DNA of 64,000 bases, taken from NCBI GenBank assembly GCA_045637425.1, contig JAZTZL010000037.1, positions 5,937 through 69,936 of the forward strand, read 5' to 3'. Origin of the DNA: CAJGBR01 sp045637425 (GTDB lineage Bacteria; Bacteroidota; Bacteroidia; Bacteroidales; Rikenellaceae). The translations under genes and the position numbers were made by a program. The first letter of the stretch is position 1, and each line of letters begins with the position of its first letter. The notes under the pieces are model-generated. The model saw only the letters and a list, made by a program, of their open reading frames with translations, did no database searches and was not told the DNA's origin. Shown here piece after piece: positions 26,370 to 35,506 of the stretch.

Positions 26370-26833
26370 TGATTCAAAGAAAACAAACTCTGTGGCTGCT
26401 GCTGGCGTCAGCAGTGCTTATCCCCCTCTGGTTTTTGCCCTACGCATCATTTATCGCAGGCGAAGAGGAGTGCGAAATTTTTGTGAAAGGTTTAATGAAT
26501 GTAACAACAGGTGAAATGGTTGAGGCTACGATGAGATTCGTAATTCTCATTTTCGCTACGTTTGTGCCGATTCTGTCAATCTTCTTCTACAAACACCGCA
26601 AGGCGCAGTTGGAATTCTGCCTCAGCAACATCATTCTATGCGTAGTAATCGCAGGTCTGATTATTGTCGATTGGACATCATTCAACAAACCAATCGAAGG
26701 TTCGGATATCCACGCCTTCAAGATTCACCTTATCGCAGTCGTACCGTTGCTCTCTATGGCGATGAATTATCTCGCTTACCGAAGAATTATGTACGATGAA
26801 TTATTGATTAAATCACTCGACAGAATTCGTTAA
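26369..26833 (+). CDS. DUF4293 membrane protein
   Basis: Unknown membrane protein of 154 residues with four predicted helices: about 8-28 (LWLLLASAVLIPLWFLPYA), 49-70, 80-100 and 116-135. The start MIQRKQTLWLLLA and the closing LAYRRIMYDELLIKSLDRIR are typical of DUF4293, a family restricted to Bacteroidota with no assigned function. It is tightly packed: the ATG overlaps the stop of the glycosyltransferase gene, and its own TAATG overlaps the phoH start by 1 nt, so all three must be co-transcribed. Confidence 0.8.
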   Translation: MIQRKQTLWLLLASAVLIPLWFLPYASFIAGEEECEIFVKGLMNVTTGEMVEATMRFVILIFATFVPILSIFFYKHRKAQLEFCLSNIILCVVIAGLIIVDWTSFNKPIEGSDIHAFKIHLIAVVPLLSMAMNYLAYRRIMYDELLIKSLDRIR

Positions 26834-27795
26834 TGAGTGAAAAAGTAATTGATATTGTCGATATCGACCCGCAGTTGCTCTACGGTTCGGGAAACAGGGT
26901 GATGAATCACCTGATAAGAAAGTTCCCGAATTGTAAGATTGTAGCTCGTGGTAGAAAAATCAAAATATCGGGCGAAGATGATAATGTCCAAGATCTTTAT
27001 GGAAAGGTCTTGGACTTAATGGAATATATTCGTCGTTATGGCCACGCCTCGGAAGATACTATCGACCAACTGTTCGATTCACCACTGATGCCAGACCTAC
27101 CCTCAGACGAACACCTCAAAGATGTGATTGTCTATGGCAATAACGGACTCGTAGTCAGAGCGCGTACTGCAAACCAACGCCATCTGGTGGATTTGTACGA
27201 CGACCACGATATGATATTTACCATCGGACCTGCAGGTTCGGGTAAGACATATACGGCAATTGCGCTGGCAGTCAGAGCTCTGAAAAACCGCGAAGTAAGA
27301 CGAATAATCCTCACTCGACCTGCAGTGGAGGCCGGCGAAAAACTCGGATTTCTGCCCGGAGATATGAAAGACAAACTCGACCCATATCTCAGACCACTGT
27401 ATGATGCACTGAATGATATGATACCCCCGCACAAACTCGCGCAGTTTATGGAAGAGGGCATCGTGCAGATTGCACCGCTGGCTTATATGAGAGGTCGCAC
27501 ACTTGATAATGCATTCGTAATTCTCGACGAGGCGCAGAACACCACTCGCGAACAACTCAAAATGTTCTTGACCCGAATGGGACGCTCGGCGAAATTCATT
27601 ATCAATGGCGATATTACCCAGATTGACCTCCCCCGTAAAAATGACTCTGGGTTGATGTCCACGGTTAAACTTCTCGAAAAAATCAAAGGCGTCGGAATTG
27701 TTATGTTCGACAATTCGGACATCGTGCGCCACCCTCTTGTAGGAAAAATTGTGGCGGCATTCGAAAAAGAAAGTAAATCAAATCAAAGTGAATAA
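26833..27795 (+). CDS. phoH: PhoH-like ATPase
   Basis: PhoH/YbeZ-type P-loop ATPase of 320 residues. A short N-terminal KH-like region (about 18-70) precedes the ATPase with Walker A IGPAGSGKTYTAIALA (about 131-146) and Walker B NAFVILDEAQNTT, then GDITQIDLP. Bacterial YbeZ works with the RNase YbeY in rRNA maturation; ybeY is not in this window. It ends 2 nt before the purC ATG (27798), which makes a DUF4293-phoH-purC unit likely. Confidence 0.92.
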   Translation: MSEKVIDIVDIDPQLLYGSGNRVMNHLIRKFPNCKIVARGRKIKISGEDDNVQDLYGKVLDLMEYIRRYGHASEDTIDQLFDSPLMPDLPSDEHLKDVIVYGNNGLVVRARTANQRHLVDLYDDHDMIFTIGPAGSGKTYTAIALAVRALKNREVRRIILTRPAVEAGEKLGFLPGDMKDKLDPYLRPLYDALNDMIPPHKLAQFMEEGIVQIAPLAYMRGRTLDNAFVILDEAQNTTREQLKMFLTRMGRSAKFIINGDITQIDLPRKNDSGLMSTVKLLEKIKGVGIVMFDNSDIVRHPLVGKIVAAFEKESKSNQSE

Positions 27796-27797
27796 CT

Positions 27798-28751
27798 ATG
27801 GAAAAAGCAGTTTTAGGAACCGAATTCAAATTTGACAAACAAGTCAATCTCTATAAAGGAAAGGTTCGCGACGTTTATAACATCGATGACAAATATCTGG
27901 TAATGGTAGCAAGCGACAGAATCTCGGCATTCGACGTAGTTCTACCGAAGGGTATCCCATACAAAGGTCAGGTGCTCAATCAGATTGCATCTAAATTCTT
28001 GGATTTAACATCGGATATCTGTCCCAACTGGAAGATTGCATCTCCGGACCCAATGGTAACAGTAGGACACAAGTGCGAAACATACCCCGTAGAAATGATT
28101 GTAAGAGCCTATCTCACAGGTAGTTCTTGGAGAGATTACAAAGCAGGTGCGAGAGAAATATGCGGCGTAGCAATCCCAGATGGAATGCGCGAACACCAAC
28201 GATTCGAACACCCGATTATCACCCCCACAACTAAGGCCGAAATCGGCGACCACGACCAAAATATCTCTCGCGAAGAAATCATCGCTAAGGGACTTGTGTC
28301 AAAAGAGGAGTACGAAAAACTGGAAGAATATGCAATGAAATTATTCTTGCGCGGTTCGGAAATCGCTGCTCAACGTGGACTTATTCTGGTGGATACAAAA
28401 TATGAATTCGGTAAAATCAACGGCGAAATCTGCCTGATTGACGAAATTCACACACCAGACTCGTCACGTTATTTCTACGCAGATGGCTACCAGGAACGCT
28501 TCGACCGCGGCGAACAACAACGTCAATTGTCAAAGGAATTTGTTCGCGAATGGCTGATGGAACACGGATTCCAAGGCCGAGAAGGCGATGTGCTGCCTGA
28601 AATGAGCGACGAATTCGTAGCAAGCGTGAGCGACAGATACATCGAACTCTATGAACACATCACAGGAGAAAAATTCGTACGCGACCAATCGGAAAATATC
28701 GAGTCGAGAATCGAAGAAAATGTAAAAAATATGTTGGCTCGATTGCTATAA
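27798..28751 (+). CDS. purC: SAICAR synthetase
   Basis: Phosphoribosylaminoimidazole-succinocarboxamide synthase, a step of de novo purine synthesis that joins aspartate to CAIR using ATP. Of 317 residues, the N-terminal part has LYKGKVRDVYNIDDKYLVMVASDRISAFDVVLP (ATP-binding lobe), then VEMIVRAYLTGSSWRDY and the C-lobe with LIDEIHTPDSSRYF, both diagnostic. Length fits the long bacterial/eukaryal-like form that ends with a helical tail (about 260-317). It is the last gene of the run that starts near the YrdC gene; an imperfect hairpin lies 16 nt after the stop. Confidence 0.95.
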   Translation: MEKAVLGTEFKFDKQVNLYKGKVRDVYNIDDKYLVMVASDRISAFDVVLPKGIPYKGQVLNQIASKFLDLTSDICPNWKIASPDPMVTVGHKCETYPVEMIVRAYLTGSSWRDYKAGAREICGVAIPDGMREHQRFEHPIITPTTKAEIGDHDQNISREEIIAKGLVSKEEYEKLEEYAMKLFLRGSEIAAQRGLILVDTKYEFGKINGEICLIDEIHTPDSSRYFYADGYQERFDRGEQQRQLSKEFVREWLMEHGFQGREGDVLPEMSDEFVASVSDRYIELYEHITGEKFVRDQSENIESRIEENVKNMLARLL

Positions 28752-28766
28752 TAGCAATAACCTAAG

Positions 28767-28814
28767 ATGCAGATGGCTACGTTTTAATTGACATTTTAAC
28801 GTAGCCGTTTGCAT
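28767..28814 (+). terminator. Hairpin after purC, possibly a weak terminator
   Basis: ATGCA-GAT-GGCTACGTT (28767-28783) pairs with AACGTAGCC-GTT-TGCAT (28798-28814), with a 3-nt internal mismatch. No T run follows, and its right arm overlaps the -33 box of the porin promoter, so it may couple the two units. Confidence 0.4.
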
Positions 28815-28839
28815 TTGCTGTGATTTATCGCTACCTTTG
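28808..28839 (+). promoter_or_regulatory. Predicted promoter of the porin gene
   Basis: TTTG (28808-28811), 20 nt, TACCTTTG (28832-28839): a full match to the Bacteroidota promoter, about 20 nt before the ATG. Confidence 0.65.
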
Positions 28840-28860
28840 TTGGTCTATTTCAATATTTGA

Positions 28861-30945
28861 ATGAGAGTGAATATTAAATCATACAAGCTAAAAGCACATC
28901 TGTGGCTGGTTGCAGGTCTGTTGTTGACTATGTTGTGGCAACCTGCTGCTGCGCAGGATATAAACGGATTGAACGGCGAAACTGAAAGCCAAGTTAACAA
29001 TACCGACGAGCAGCAATCAAAAAAGAGAGGGAATCGAGGTAAGGGGAAATCTGAAGAATCTGACACTACAAAGAAGGAACGCAAACCTTTGACGTCGTAC
29101 TTTTTTGACGATTCGCTCAAAACTCGCACCATCTTCGCGTGGAATATAAATCAGCATTTCAATCGTATCGATACCATTTCAGTCGATACCGTAATGCAAA
29201 ACTTCGAGCAGGACTACCCGTTCTTCTACAGCACTGACGTAGGTTCGGCGTGGTTGGGTAACCTCGGGGCTGCGTCTATCCCTCTGAACGCGAGTCTAAG
29301 ACCTGAATATCAAGATTTTTCGTTCGTGCAGGCTTTTGACACCTACCTATTCCACCCATCAAAGGTAAGATATTTTAATGTCAAAAAACCGTTCACGCAC
29401 CTTTCGTATTTTGAATCAGGACAAAAGTCAAAGGCAGAAGAGCAACTGCGCGTAACTCACGCACAGAATATCTCGCCATCTTCGGGCTTTAATCTCGACT
29501 ACAAAAATCGAGGCACAAAGGGTATGTATGCAAATCAGAATGCAAAGGATAAAAACCTCTCATTTGTATTCTCGCACACAGGTAAAAAATATTCGCTGCA
29601 CGCAGGGTACATATACAATATGGGCGACATTCGCAACAATGGCGGTGTGCTGAGAGATAGCGACGTGGCAGACACAGTGTTCGAAGATCCAGCAAATATC
29701 GACGTAAGGCTGTTGGACTCAAAGACAAAATTCAAGGGTAACTCGTTCTTCGCTGTGCAGTCTTATGCGCTGACTTTCACCGAATCGACAGACGAAAAAG
29801 CATCTATCTCGGATAAGAGTTCTCTCTTCTTCGGACACGCCATTGAGTATTCACGATACAATATGACCTACACCGACTCGAAGGCGCAGAGTCGCGATTT
29901 CTTCCAGAATTGGTATATCAATCCCACGCAGTCGGCCGATACAATGAGTGAGTCGAAACTCGAAAACAGACTCTTTATGCAGATTCAACCCTATGACCGT
30001 AACGGCGTGTTGGGGCTGATTGATGCAGGGATTGGCTATTCAGCACACAAATACTATCAATTCTCGCCAGATAAGTACATTACACCGCAGTCCGGTGGCG
30101 TAAAAAAGAATGATTTTTATATCTATGGAGCTGCGCAGGGTGCACTCAAAAAGTATATTCAGTGGAATGCAAATGCAAAATACCACTTGGCCGGATTGAA
30201 AAGTCAAGATATCAGCTTCAATGGTGAAATGAACTTCTTTGCATTCGTAAAAAACCGTCCTATTATGCTGAATGTCAAAGCAGGAATCGACAAACGCAGC
30301 CCAAGTTGGTGGAGCCAAAATTACTACTCTAACCACTTCAAATGGAGCAACTCGTTCGGCAAGGAGACCGAAACACGAATCGAGGCAAATCTGCGAGTGC
30401 CACACATCAACGCCGAAATAGGAATCAGCCACATAATGACTTCGGACAAAATTTATTACGATTCATTGGCACTGCCTGCGCAGTATGACGGTTCGGTGAA
30501 TGTTACGGGATTGTTCGTCAGAAAGGATTTCACGCTGGGCAAACTACACCTCAATCACAAAGTGCTGTTCCAATGGAGCAGTCAGCAAGAGGTGGTTCCA
30601 GTGCCGCAGGTCAGCCTGATGGCGCAATATTATCTGCAATTCAATGTGGTGAAAGATGTCCTGAAGGTGCAACTCGGTATTGACGGATTCTACAACAGCA
30701 GATACTACGGATTTGGCTACAATCCAGCTACAACACAATTCTACAACCAACGCGAAAAAGAATTGGGACAATATCCTTATGGAGACTTTTTCGTTAATGC
30801 AAAATGGAAACGTATGCGCATTCTCGTTAAATACCAACACTTTAACGAAGGTATGTTCAAAAACCGCAACTCGTTTACCGTACTGCACTACCCAATGAAC
30901 AGACCGATGCTTAAACTCGGATTCTCGTGGGAATTTTATGACTAG
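28861..30945 (+). CDS. Putative outer-membrane porin
   Basis: Predicted outer-membrane beta barrel of 694 residues. A signal peptide (LWLVAGLLLTMLWQPAAAQ) is followed by a charged, Lys/Arg/Glu-rich linker (about 45-80) and then a region beginning FNRIDTISVDTVMQNFEQDYPFFYSTDVGSAWLGNLG. The rest is a long run of alternating amphipathic strands ending in an aromatic residue pair (LGFSWEFYD), the usual C-terminal barrel signature. This matches the Bacteroidota 'putative porin' family; substrate specificity is unknown. It is a single gene with a strong promoter at 28808-28839. Confidence 0.78.
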   Translation: MRVNIKSYKLKAHLWLVAGLLLTMLWQPAAAQDINGLNGETESQVNNTDEQQSKKRGNRGKGKSEESDTTKKERKPLTSYFFDDSLKTRTIFAWNINQHFNRIDTISVDTVMQNFEQDYPFFYSTDVGSAWLGNLGAASIPLNASLRPEYQDFSFVQAFDTYLFHPSKVRYFNVKKPFTHLSYFESGQKSKAEEQLRVTHAQNISPSSGFNLDYKNRGTKGMYANQNAKDKNLSFVFSHTGKKYSLHAGYIYNMGDIRNNGGVLRDSDVADTVFEDPANIDVRLLDSKTKFKGNSFFAVQSYALTFTESTDEKASISDKSSLFFGHAIEYSRYNMTYTDSKAQSRDFFQNWYINPTQSADTMSESKLENRLFMQIQPYDRNGVLGLIDAGIGYSAHKYYQFSPDKYITPQSGGVKKNDFYIYGAAQGALKKYIQWNANAKYHLAGLKSQDISFNGEMNFFAFVKNRPIMLNVKAGIDKRSPSWWSQNYYSNHFKWSNSFGKETETRIEANLRVPHINAEIGISHIMTSDKIYYDSLALPAQYDGSVNVTGLFVRKDFTLGKLHLNHKVLFQWSSQQEVVPVPQVSLMAQYYLQFNVVKDVLKVQLGIDGFYNSRYYGFGYNPATTQFYNQREKELGQYPYGDFFVNAKWKRMRILVKYQHFNEGMFKNRNSFTVLHYPMNRPMLKLGFSWEFYD

Positions 30946-31087
30946 CAACACTCTGCTCGCAACCAGATAAATGGACGGATTGTTGGAATTTTGAAAAAAA
31001 ATTCACATCTTTGTTTTTGCAAAAACTACAACTTTAATCGTGATTAATTGAGTTTCAATCGATTACACACTTAAAAGACTAAATATA

Positions 31088-31834
31088 ATGAAACTTTTAG
31101 AGGGAAAAACAGCTCTGATTACAGGAGCATCTCGAGGAATCGGAAAGGCTATCGCTCTTCGATTCGCCAGCGAAGGTGCAAACATCGCTTTCACTGACTT
31201 GGTTGCAGATGAAAACTTCCAAGCTACAGAACGCGAATTGCAAGCTCTCGGAGTAAAGGCTAAAGGCTATGCTTCGAACGCAAGCAATTTCGAAGATTCT
31301 GCTAACACTGTAGACCAAATCGCTAAAGAATTCGGCTCTATCGACATTTTGGTTAACAACGCAGGTATCACTCGCGACAACTTGTTGATGCGTATGACCG
31401 AACAACAATGGGATATGGTTATCAACGTAAACCTTAAATCTGCATTCAACCTTACTCACGCAGTTCAAAAACATATGTTGCGCCAACGTAGCGGCTCAAT
31501 CATCAATATGAGTTCTGTTGTGGGCGTTTCAGGTAATGCGGGTCAATCTAACTACTCTGCATCTAAGGCAGGTATGATTGGCTTCACAAAATCTGTAGCT
31601 CAAGAGTTGGGTTCAAGAAATATCCGTTGCAACGCTATCGCTCCGGGATTTATCATCACTGATATGACTGGACAATTGTCTGACGAAGTTCGCAAAGGTT
31701 GGGAACAAAAGATTCCGCTGCGCCGTGGCGGTACTCCGGACGAAGTTGCTAAGGCTGCTTTGTTCTTGGCTTCAGACCTCTCTTCTTATGTCAGCGGTCA
31801 AGTTATCAACGTCTGCGGTGCTATGAACACCTAG
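31088..31834 (+). CDS. fabG: 3-oxoacyl-[ACP] reductase
   Basis: NADPH-dependent ketoreductase of type II fatty-acid synthesis, SDR family, 248 residues. Motifs: cofactor loop ITGASRGIGKAIA (about 11-23), NNAG in ILVNNAGITRDNLLMRM, catalytic Ser in INMSSVVGVSGNAGQ, and the YxxxK of NYSASKAG (about 154-161). The GITRDNLLMRM segment after NNAG is particularly typical of FabG rather than other SDRs. It is monocistronic: a CATCTTTG sequence near 31006 may be its -7 box, imperfect at the first base, and a terminator follows. Confidence 0.93.
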   Translation: MKLLEGKTALITGASRGIGKAIALRFASEGANIAFTDLVADENFQATERELQALGVKAKGYASNASNFEDSANTVDQIAKEFGSIDILVNNAGITRDNLLMRMTEQQWDMVINVNLKSAFNLTHAVQKHMLRQRSGSIINMSSVVGVSGNAGQSNYSASKAGMIGFTKSVAQELGSRNIRCNAIAPGFIITDMTGQLSDEVRKGWEQKIPLRRGGTPDEVAKAALFLASDLSSYVSGQVINVCGAMNT

Positions 31835-31858
31835 TAGATTTTTGACGTAATTAATATC

Positions 31859-31893
31859 AAGTCCATCTGATATGTTCAGATGGACTTTTTTTT
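31859..31893 (+). terminator. Intrinsic terminator of fabG
   Basis: Perfect 12-bp stem (31859-31870 with 31876-31887), loop TATGT, followed by T run. Confidence 0.88.
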
Positions 31894-31913
31894 GTATACA
31901 CTACCCTATTAAC

Positions 31914-31948
31914 AAAAATAGCCCGCCGAACTTGAAGTTCGGCGGGCT
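31914..31948 (-). terminator. Intrinsic terminator of tnaA
   Basis: Very GC-rich perfect 13-bp stem (31920-31932 with 31936-31948), triloop, and an A run on the plus strand that is the T run of the minus-strand transcript. Confidence 0.85.
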
Positions 31949-31969
31949 CAAACTTAATTAAATTAAAGA

Positions 31970-33343
31970 TTAGAGGCGTTCCAATTTCACTGTGAAGTGG
32001 CGCATCAATTCAGTTTCCCAAACGATTTTCACACCACGAGTGATTTCGTTACGACGATCGTAAACATTCTTCAATGCAGCTGCGATAACGTCCATATGGT
32101 TGTTAGTGTATGAACGACGAGCAATACACAAACGGAGAAGGTCAAGACCACCGAAACGGTTTTCGCGAGTTACAGGGTCACGGTCAGCCAAAATGTAACC
32201 GATTTCGCAACCACGAACACCTGCTTCCAAGTAGAGCTCGATAGCCAATGTTTGTGCCGGGAACTCTTCCTTCGGAATGTTAGACAACACCTTGTCAGCG
32301 TCTACGAACAATGCGTGACCACCTACGGGACGTTGATAAGGAATACCATATTCGTCGAGTTTTGCAGCAAGGTATTGAACTTGTTTGATACGAGTTTCGA
32401 TAGTTTCGAGTTCAGTATTTTCGTCCAAACCTACAGCCAAAGCAGCCATATCACGACCGTTCATACCACCATAAGTCAAGAAACCTTCGAATGGGATACA
32501 GAAACGTTTAGCACCTTCGTACCAATCTTCGTGACGTGTAGCGATGAAACCACCCATATTTACAAGACCGTCTTTCTTAGAAGACATTGTCATACCATCA
32601 GCATAAGAGAACATTTCGCGAACGATTTCTTTGATAGTTTTGTCAGCGTAGCCCTCTTCGCGAGTCTTGATAAAGTAAGCGTTTTCAACGAAACGAGCTG
32701 AGTCGAATACAACGCGTTTGCCATATTTGTCAGCGATAGCACGTACATCGCGCAAGTTCTTCATTGAAACAGGTTGACCACCAGCTGTATTGTTAGTTAC
32801 AGTTACGATAACGAAAGGAATCTTGTCTGCATTTTCAGCCAAAGCCTTTTCCAACTTAGCGCAATCAACTTCACCCTTGAACGGAATTTCGAGTTGAGTA
32901 TCTTTAGCTGCATCGATAGTGCAGTCCAAAGCTACAGCCTTACGGAACTCGATGTGACCTTTAGTTGTGTCGAAGTGTGAGTTACCCGGAATAATATCAC
33001 CAGCTTTTACGAGGTGTGAAAACAAAACGTTTTCAGCAGCACGACCTTGGTGTGTAGGAATTACATAATCAAAACCTGTAAGACGGCCGATAACTTCTTT
33101 CAGTTCGAAGAATGATTTTGAACCAGCGTAAGCTTCGTCACCAGTCATCATAGCAGCCCATTGACGGTCGCTCATTGCGCCTGTACCTGAGTCTGTCAAG
33201 CAGTCGATATATACCTGTTCAGATTTCAATCCGAAGAGGTTGTAGTGTGCTTCTTTAAGCCATTGTTCGCGTTCTGCGCGAGTGCTTTTCTTCAATGGCT
33301 CTACCATCTTAATTCGATAGGCCTCTGCAAAAGGGATTTCCAT
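31970..33343 (-). CDS. tnaA: Tryptophanase
   Basis: PLP enzyme splitting tryptophan into indole, pyruvate and ammonia. The 457-residue protein aligns along its whole length with the beta-eliminating lyases: LTDSGTGAMSDRQWAAMM, GDEAYAGS, THQGRAAEN, NNTAGGQPVSM, SARFVENAYFI, and the PLP Lys in MSSKKDG. Tyrosine phenol-lyase is the main alternative; SARF in place of DATR and the closing MRHFTVKL, with the His that tryptophanases carry and phenol-lyases replace, favour tryptophanase. It has a single-gene layout with a roughly 215-nt leader and a strong terminator. The E. coli-type permease partner tnaB is absent here. Confidence 0.9.
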   Translation of the reverse strand: MEIPFAEAYRIKMVEPLKKSTRAEREQWLKEAHYNLFGLKSEQVYIDCLTDSGTGAMSDRQWAAMMTGDEAYAGSKSFFELKEVIGRLTGFDYVIPTHQGRAAENVLFSHLVKAGDIIPGNSHFDTTKGHIEFRKAVALDCTIDAAKDTQLEIPFKGEVDCAKLEKALAENADKIPFVIVTVTNNTAGGQPVSMKNLRDVRAIADKYGKRVVFDSARFVENAYFIKTREEGYADKTIKEIVREMFSYADGMTMSSKKDGLVNMGGFIATRHEDWYEGAKRFCIPFEGFLTYGGMNGRDMAALAVGLDENTELETIETRIKQVQYLAAKLDEYGIPYQRPVGGHALFVDADKVLSNIPKEEFPAQTLAIELYLEAGVRGCEIGYILADRDPVTRENRFGGLDLLRLCIARRSYTNNHMDVIAAALKNVYDRRNEITRGVKIVWETELMRHFTVKLERL

Positions 33344-33563
33344 AATCTTTTATTATTTTTGAGTTAAACATTTATTTTATTCAACGATGCTACGCTTTGC
33401 TGCGCAACAGGTTATTCAACATTGACACTGAAGATTGAGTACTTGTTTCAGAGACGAAGACAAGACTATGGAGCGACTAAAAATTGTCTCTCTGTTTGAT
33501 ATTCTGAAAGATATGCTTTATTATAAGAGTTTTCAAAGTCTTCTCTAAAACATTTACCACTCG
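33344..33563 (-). promoter_or_regulatory. Long tnaA leader region
   Basis: About 215 nt between the predicted -7 box and the tnaA ATG hold no credible tnaC-like peptide: the short frames I can see lack Trp. Visible structure: a near-perfect direct repeat TTATTCAACGATG/TTATTCAACATTG around 33381 and 33412, and several small inverted repeats. The rest up to 33685 is AT-rich and I see no gene in it. Confidence 0.4.
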
Positions 33564-33571
33564 CAAAAGTA
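33564..33571 (-). promoter_or_regulatory. Predicted -7 element of tnaA
   Basis: Read on the minus strand TACTTTTG, matching TAnnTTTG; no TTTG at -33. Confidence 0.45.
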
Positions 33572-33685
33572 GCAATTTTTTTCGAGATAATTTATTTTTT
33601 CAATCATTTTTTTCAAACAGATTTCAGACAACCTCCAGCTAGCACAAATACAATACAGCAACACCAATTTCACCACACAAACAAA

Positions 33686-33718
33686 ACAGCCCATCAGACC
33701 GAATGTCTGACAGGCTGT
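33686..33718 (-). terminator. Terminator of the thioredoxin lipoprotein gene
   Basis: ACAGCC-CA-TCAGAC (33686-33699) pairs with GTCTGA-CA-GGCTGT (33705-33718) with a 2-nt internal mismatch; on the minus strand it is followed by TTTTGTTTG. Confidence 0.65.
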
Positions 33719-33764
33719 CTATTTTCTTCGGGCATTAGAATTTCAGCCCTCTGCTTCCTGTTGA

Positions 33765-34907
33765 TTATTTGCTCAACAACTCTTCGATTTTCTTAGCCAA
33801 AGCATCGCCTCTCAAGCCACGAGCTACGATTTTACCATCTTTGTCAACCAAGAAAATTGTCGGGATTGAAGACACTGCATAACGCTTAGAAACTGATTGA
33901 TCGCCATTTGCATTATCATTGATAACTTGATTCCAAGTCAGATTGTCATCAGCCACAGCCTTTCTCCAAGCAGCTTCATCTCTATCGAGAGAAACGCTTA
34001 CTGCATCAAAGCCCATATCTTTGAACTTAGCATAAGTTGCTACCATATGAGGATTTTCAGCACGGCAAGGTCCACACCAAGAAGCCCAGAAATCAATAAC
34101 GAATACCTTACCCTTCATAGCTTCCATCAACTTGAATTCTTTACCATTGATGTCAGTCAAAGTGAAGTCGATAGCAGGTTGGCCTGCTGCAGTAGCATTC
34201 AGCGCATCGCGAATTGTTTTCAATGCTTCCAGCGGAGCGTTCTTCATAATACCAGTAGCTTCGAACACCTTAACGATTGAGTCGAGCTTTTCGTAGTTGC
34301 TCTTAACTTCATAATCGTTCTTGTGAATGAAATACGCAGCAAAAACTGTAGACATATTGTCACTTGCCAACTTTCTCAGAACTTCATACGATTCTTCAGA
34401 CAATTTATTGCCTTGAGCTCTGAGTTCATTCATTTTAACTTTCAACTCTTGTTGTTGTTTTTCATCTTTAGTTTCTCTCAACATCTTGCTCGCAGCCTCA
34501 AACTCTGCACGAAGAGGAGCCTCTTTTGCTGCGTACTGATTGTTGATATTGAGAAGTTCCTGCCACAAATCATTAGACTTTGTACCAGAAATTTGGACAC
34601 GATAAGCATTTTCCACTCTTATACCTGCAATTTTGATGGTACCCGGCTCGAAGAAAAGCATCATAGCATTTCTTGTTTTCGGGAATGCCAGATAGCGAGT
34701 AGTCGCAATGTCAAGAGTTGTAGTGTAGGTAAATTTACCATCTTTCATCATAACCGAATCAACCGGTTGTGTGCGAGGACTATCTGTGATATAAACCATT
34801 TGGTCTGCGAGTCCTTCAAGATTTGCATTGATGGTCATCTGATTTTGAGGTGCACCACAAGAGGCCAAAACAGCCGCTGCACCCAATACAAAAGCAATTT
34901 TCTTCAT
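33765..34907 (-). CDS. DUF4369-thioredoxin lipoprotein (TlpA/ResA-like)
   Basis: Exported thiol-disulfide protein of 380 residues. The signal ends in a lipobox (AAVLASC, Cys16), so it is probably a lipoprotein facing the periplasm. About 24-120 are a beta-rich DUF4369-like domain (MTINANLEGLADQMVYITDS). About 125-230 are helical and highly charged with coiled-coil character. About 240-380 form a TlpA-like thioredoxin fold (PAIDFTLTDINGKEFKL) with the redox CxxC in FWASWCGPCRAENP and the cis-Pro in VSSIPTIFLVDKDGK. Such proteins keep periplasmic Cys reduced or act in cytochrome maturation; the partner is unknown. A -7 box is present at 34942-34949. Confidence 0.88.
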   Translation of the reverse strand: MKKIAFVLGAAAVLASCGAPQNQMTINANLEGLADQMVYITDSPRTQPVDSVMMKDGKFTYTTTLDIATTRYLAFPKTRNAMMLFFEPGTIKIAGIRVENAYRVQISGTKSNDLWQELLNINNQYAAKEAPLRAEFEAASKMLRETKDEKQQQELKVKMNELRAQGNKLSEESYEVLRKLASDNMSTVFAAYFIHKNDYEVKSNYEKLDSIVKVFEATGIMKNAPLEALKTIRDALNATAAGQPAIDFTLTDINGKEFKLMEAMKGKVFVIDFWASWCGPCRAENPHMVATYAKFKDMGFDAVSVSLDRDEAAWRKAVADDNLTWNQVINDNANGDQSVSKRYAVSSIPTIFLVDKDGKIVARGLRGDALAKKIEELLSK

Positions 34908-34941
34908 AAATTTATTCTTTTTATTAATGTTTTAACTGTCA

Positions 34942-34949
34942 CAAAATTA
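34942..34949 (-). promoter_or_regulatory. Predicted -7 element of the thioredoxin lipoprotein gene
   Basis: On the minus strand TAATTTTG, 34 nt before the ATG. Confidence 0.4.
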
Positions 34950-35123
34950 GTAATTTTATATCAAATTTTACGAAATAATTTTGTAAATTAATAAAAAATT
35001 ACTACCTTTTGAGTCGAAAGTGGCGCGCGATTTGGTGAAATATCCACATATCACCCTTATAATCAGAGTTATATGTGCGATAAGAGTAAATTAGTATATA
35101 ACTTCTAAAAAACAGAATTTATT

Positions 35124-35501
35124 ATGAGAAGTAAATTCACCATCGAATACGAAATTGGGTCTACCGTATCATCTCTCTACAACAGACTCAGCACAGAAAA
35201 CGGCCTGAGCAGCTGGTTCGCAGACCGTGTCGATTTGAACAACGGAATCTACACTTTCCAATGGAGAAAGGTCAATGAGAAAGCTAGGCTTATTTCGTCA
35301 AAAGAAAATAGTTATATCCGATTCCAATGGGAGGAAGATGCCGATTCGAACTACTATTTCCAATTCTCAATTGTCGTACACGAACTAACGGGCGATGTAT
35401 CACTCATCGTCGAGGACTTTGCGTTGGACTGTGACGTGGAAGATTCGGTAAACTTTTGGGATACCAACATCGCAAAACTCAGACACGCATTGGGCTGCTA
35501 A
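35124..35501 (+). CDS. START-like domain protein
   Basis: Cytosolic protein of 125 residues with the helix-grip (START/AHSA1-like) pattern found in a Bacteroidota-specific family: FTIEYEIGSTVSSLYNRLSTENGLSSWFADRV at the N terminus, alternating strands TFQWRKVNEKARLISSK and YIRFQWEED, and a closing helix FWDTNIAKLRHALGC. The family's ligand and role are unknown. The upstream sequence has TACCTTTTG at about 35003, one base off the -7 consensus. It ends 5 nt before the convergent ftsW stop with no terminator between them, so antisense read-through is possible. Confidence 0.82.
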   Translation: MRSKFTIEYEIGSTVSSLYNRLSTENGLSSWFADRVDLNNGIYTFQWRKVNEKARLISSKENSYIRFQWEEDADSNYYFQFSIVVHELTGDVSLIVEDFALDCDVEDSVNFWDTNIAKLRHALGC

Positions 35502-35506
35502 AAAAT

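Noticed and set aside
28767..28814. Strong terminator after purC
   Set aside because: The stem has an internal mismatch and no T run, so it is listed only as a weak hairpin.
31970..33343. Tyrosine phenol-lyase instead of tryptophanase
   Set aside because: SARF (not DATR) before VENAYFI and the C-terminal RHFTVKL His favour tryptophanase.
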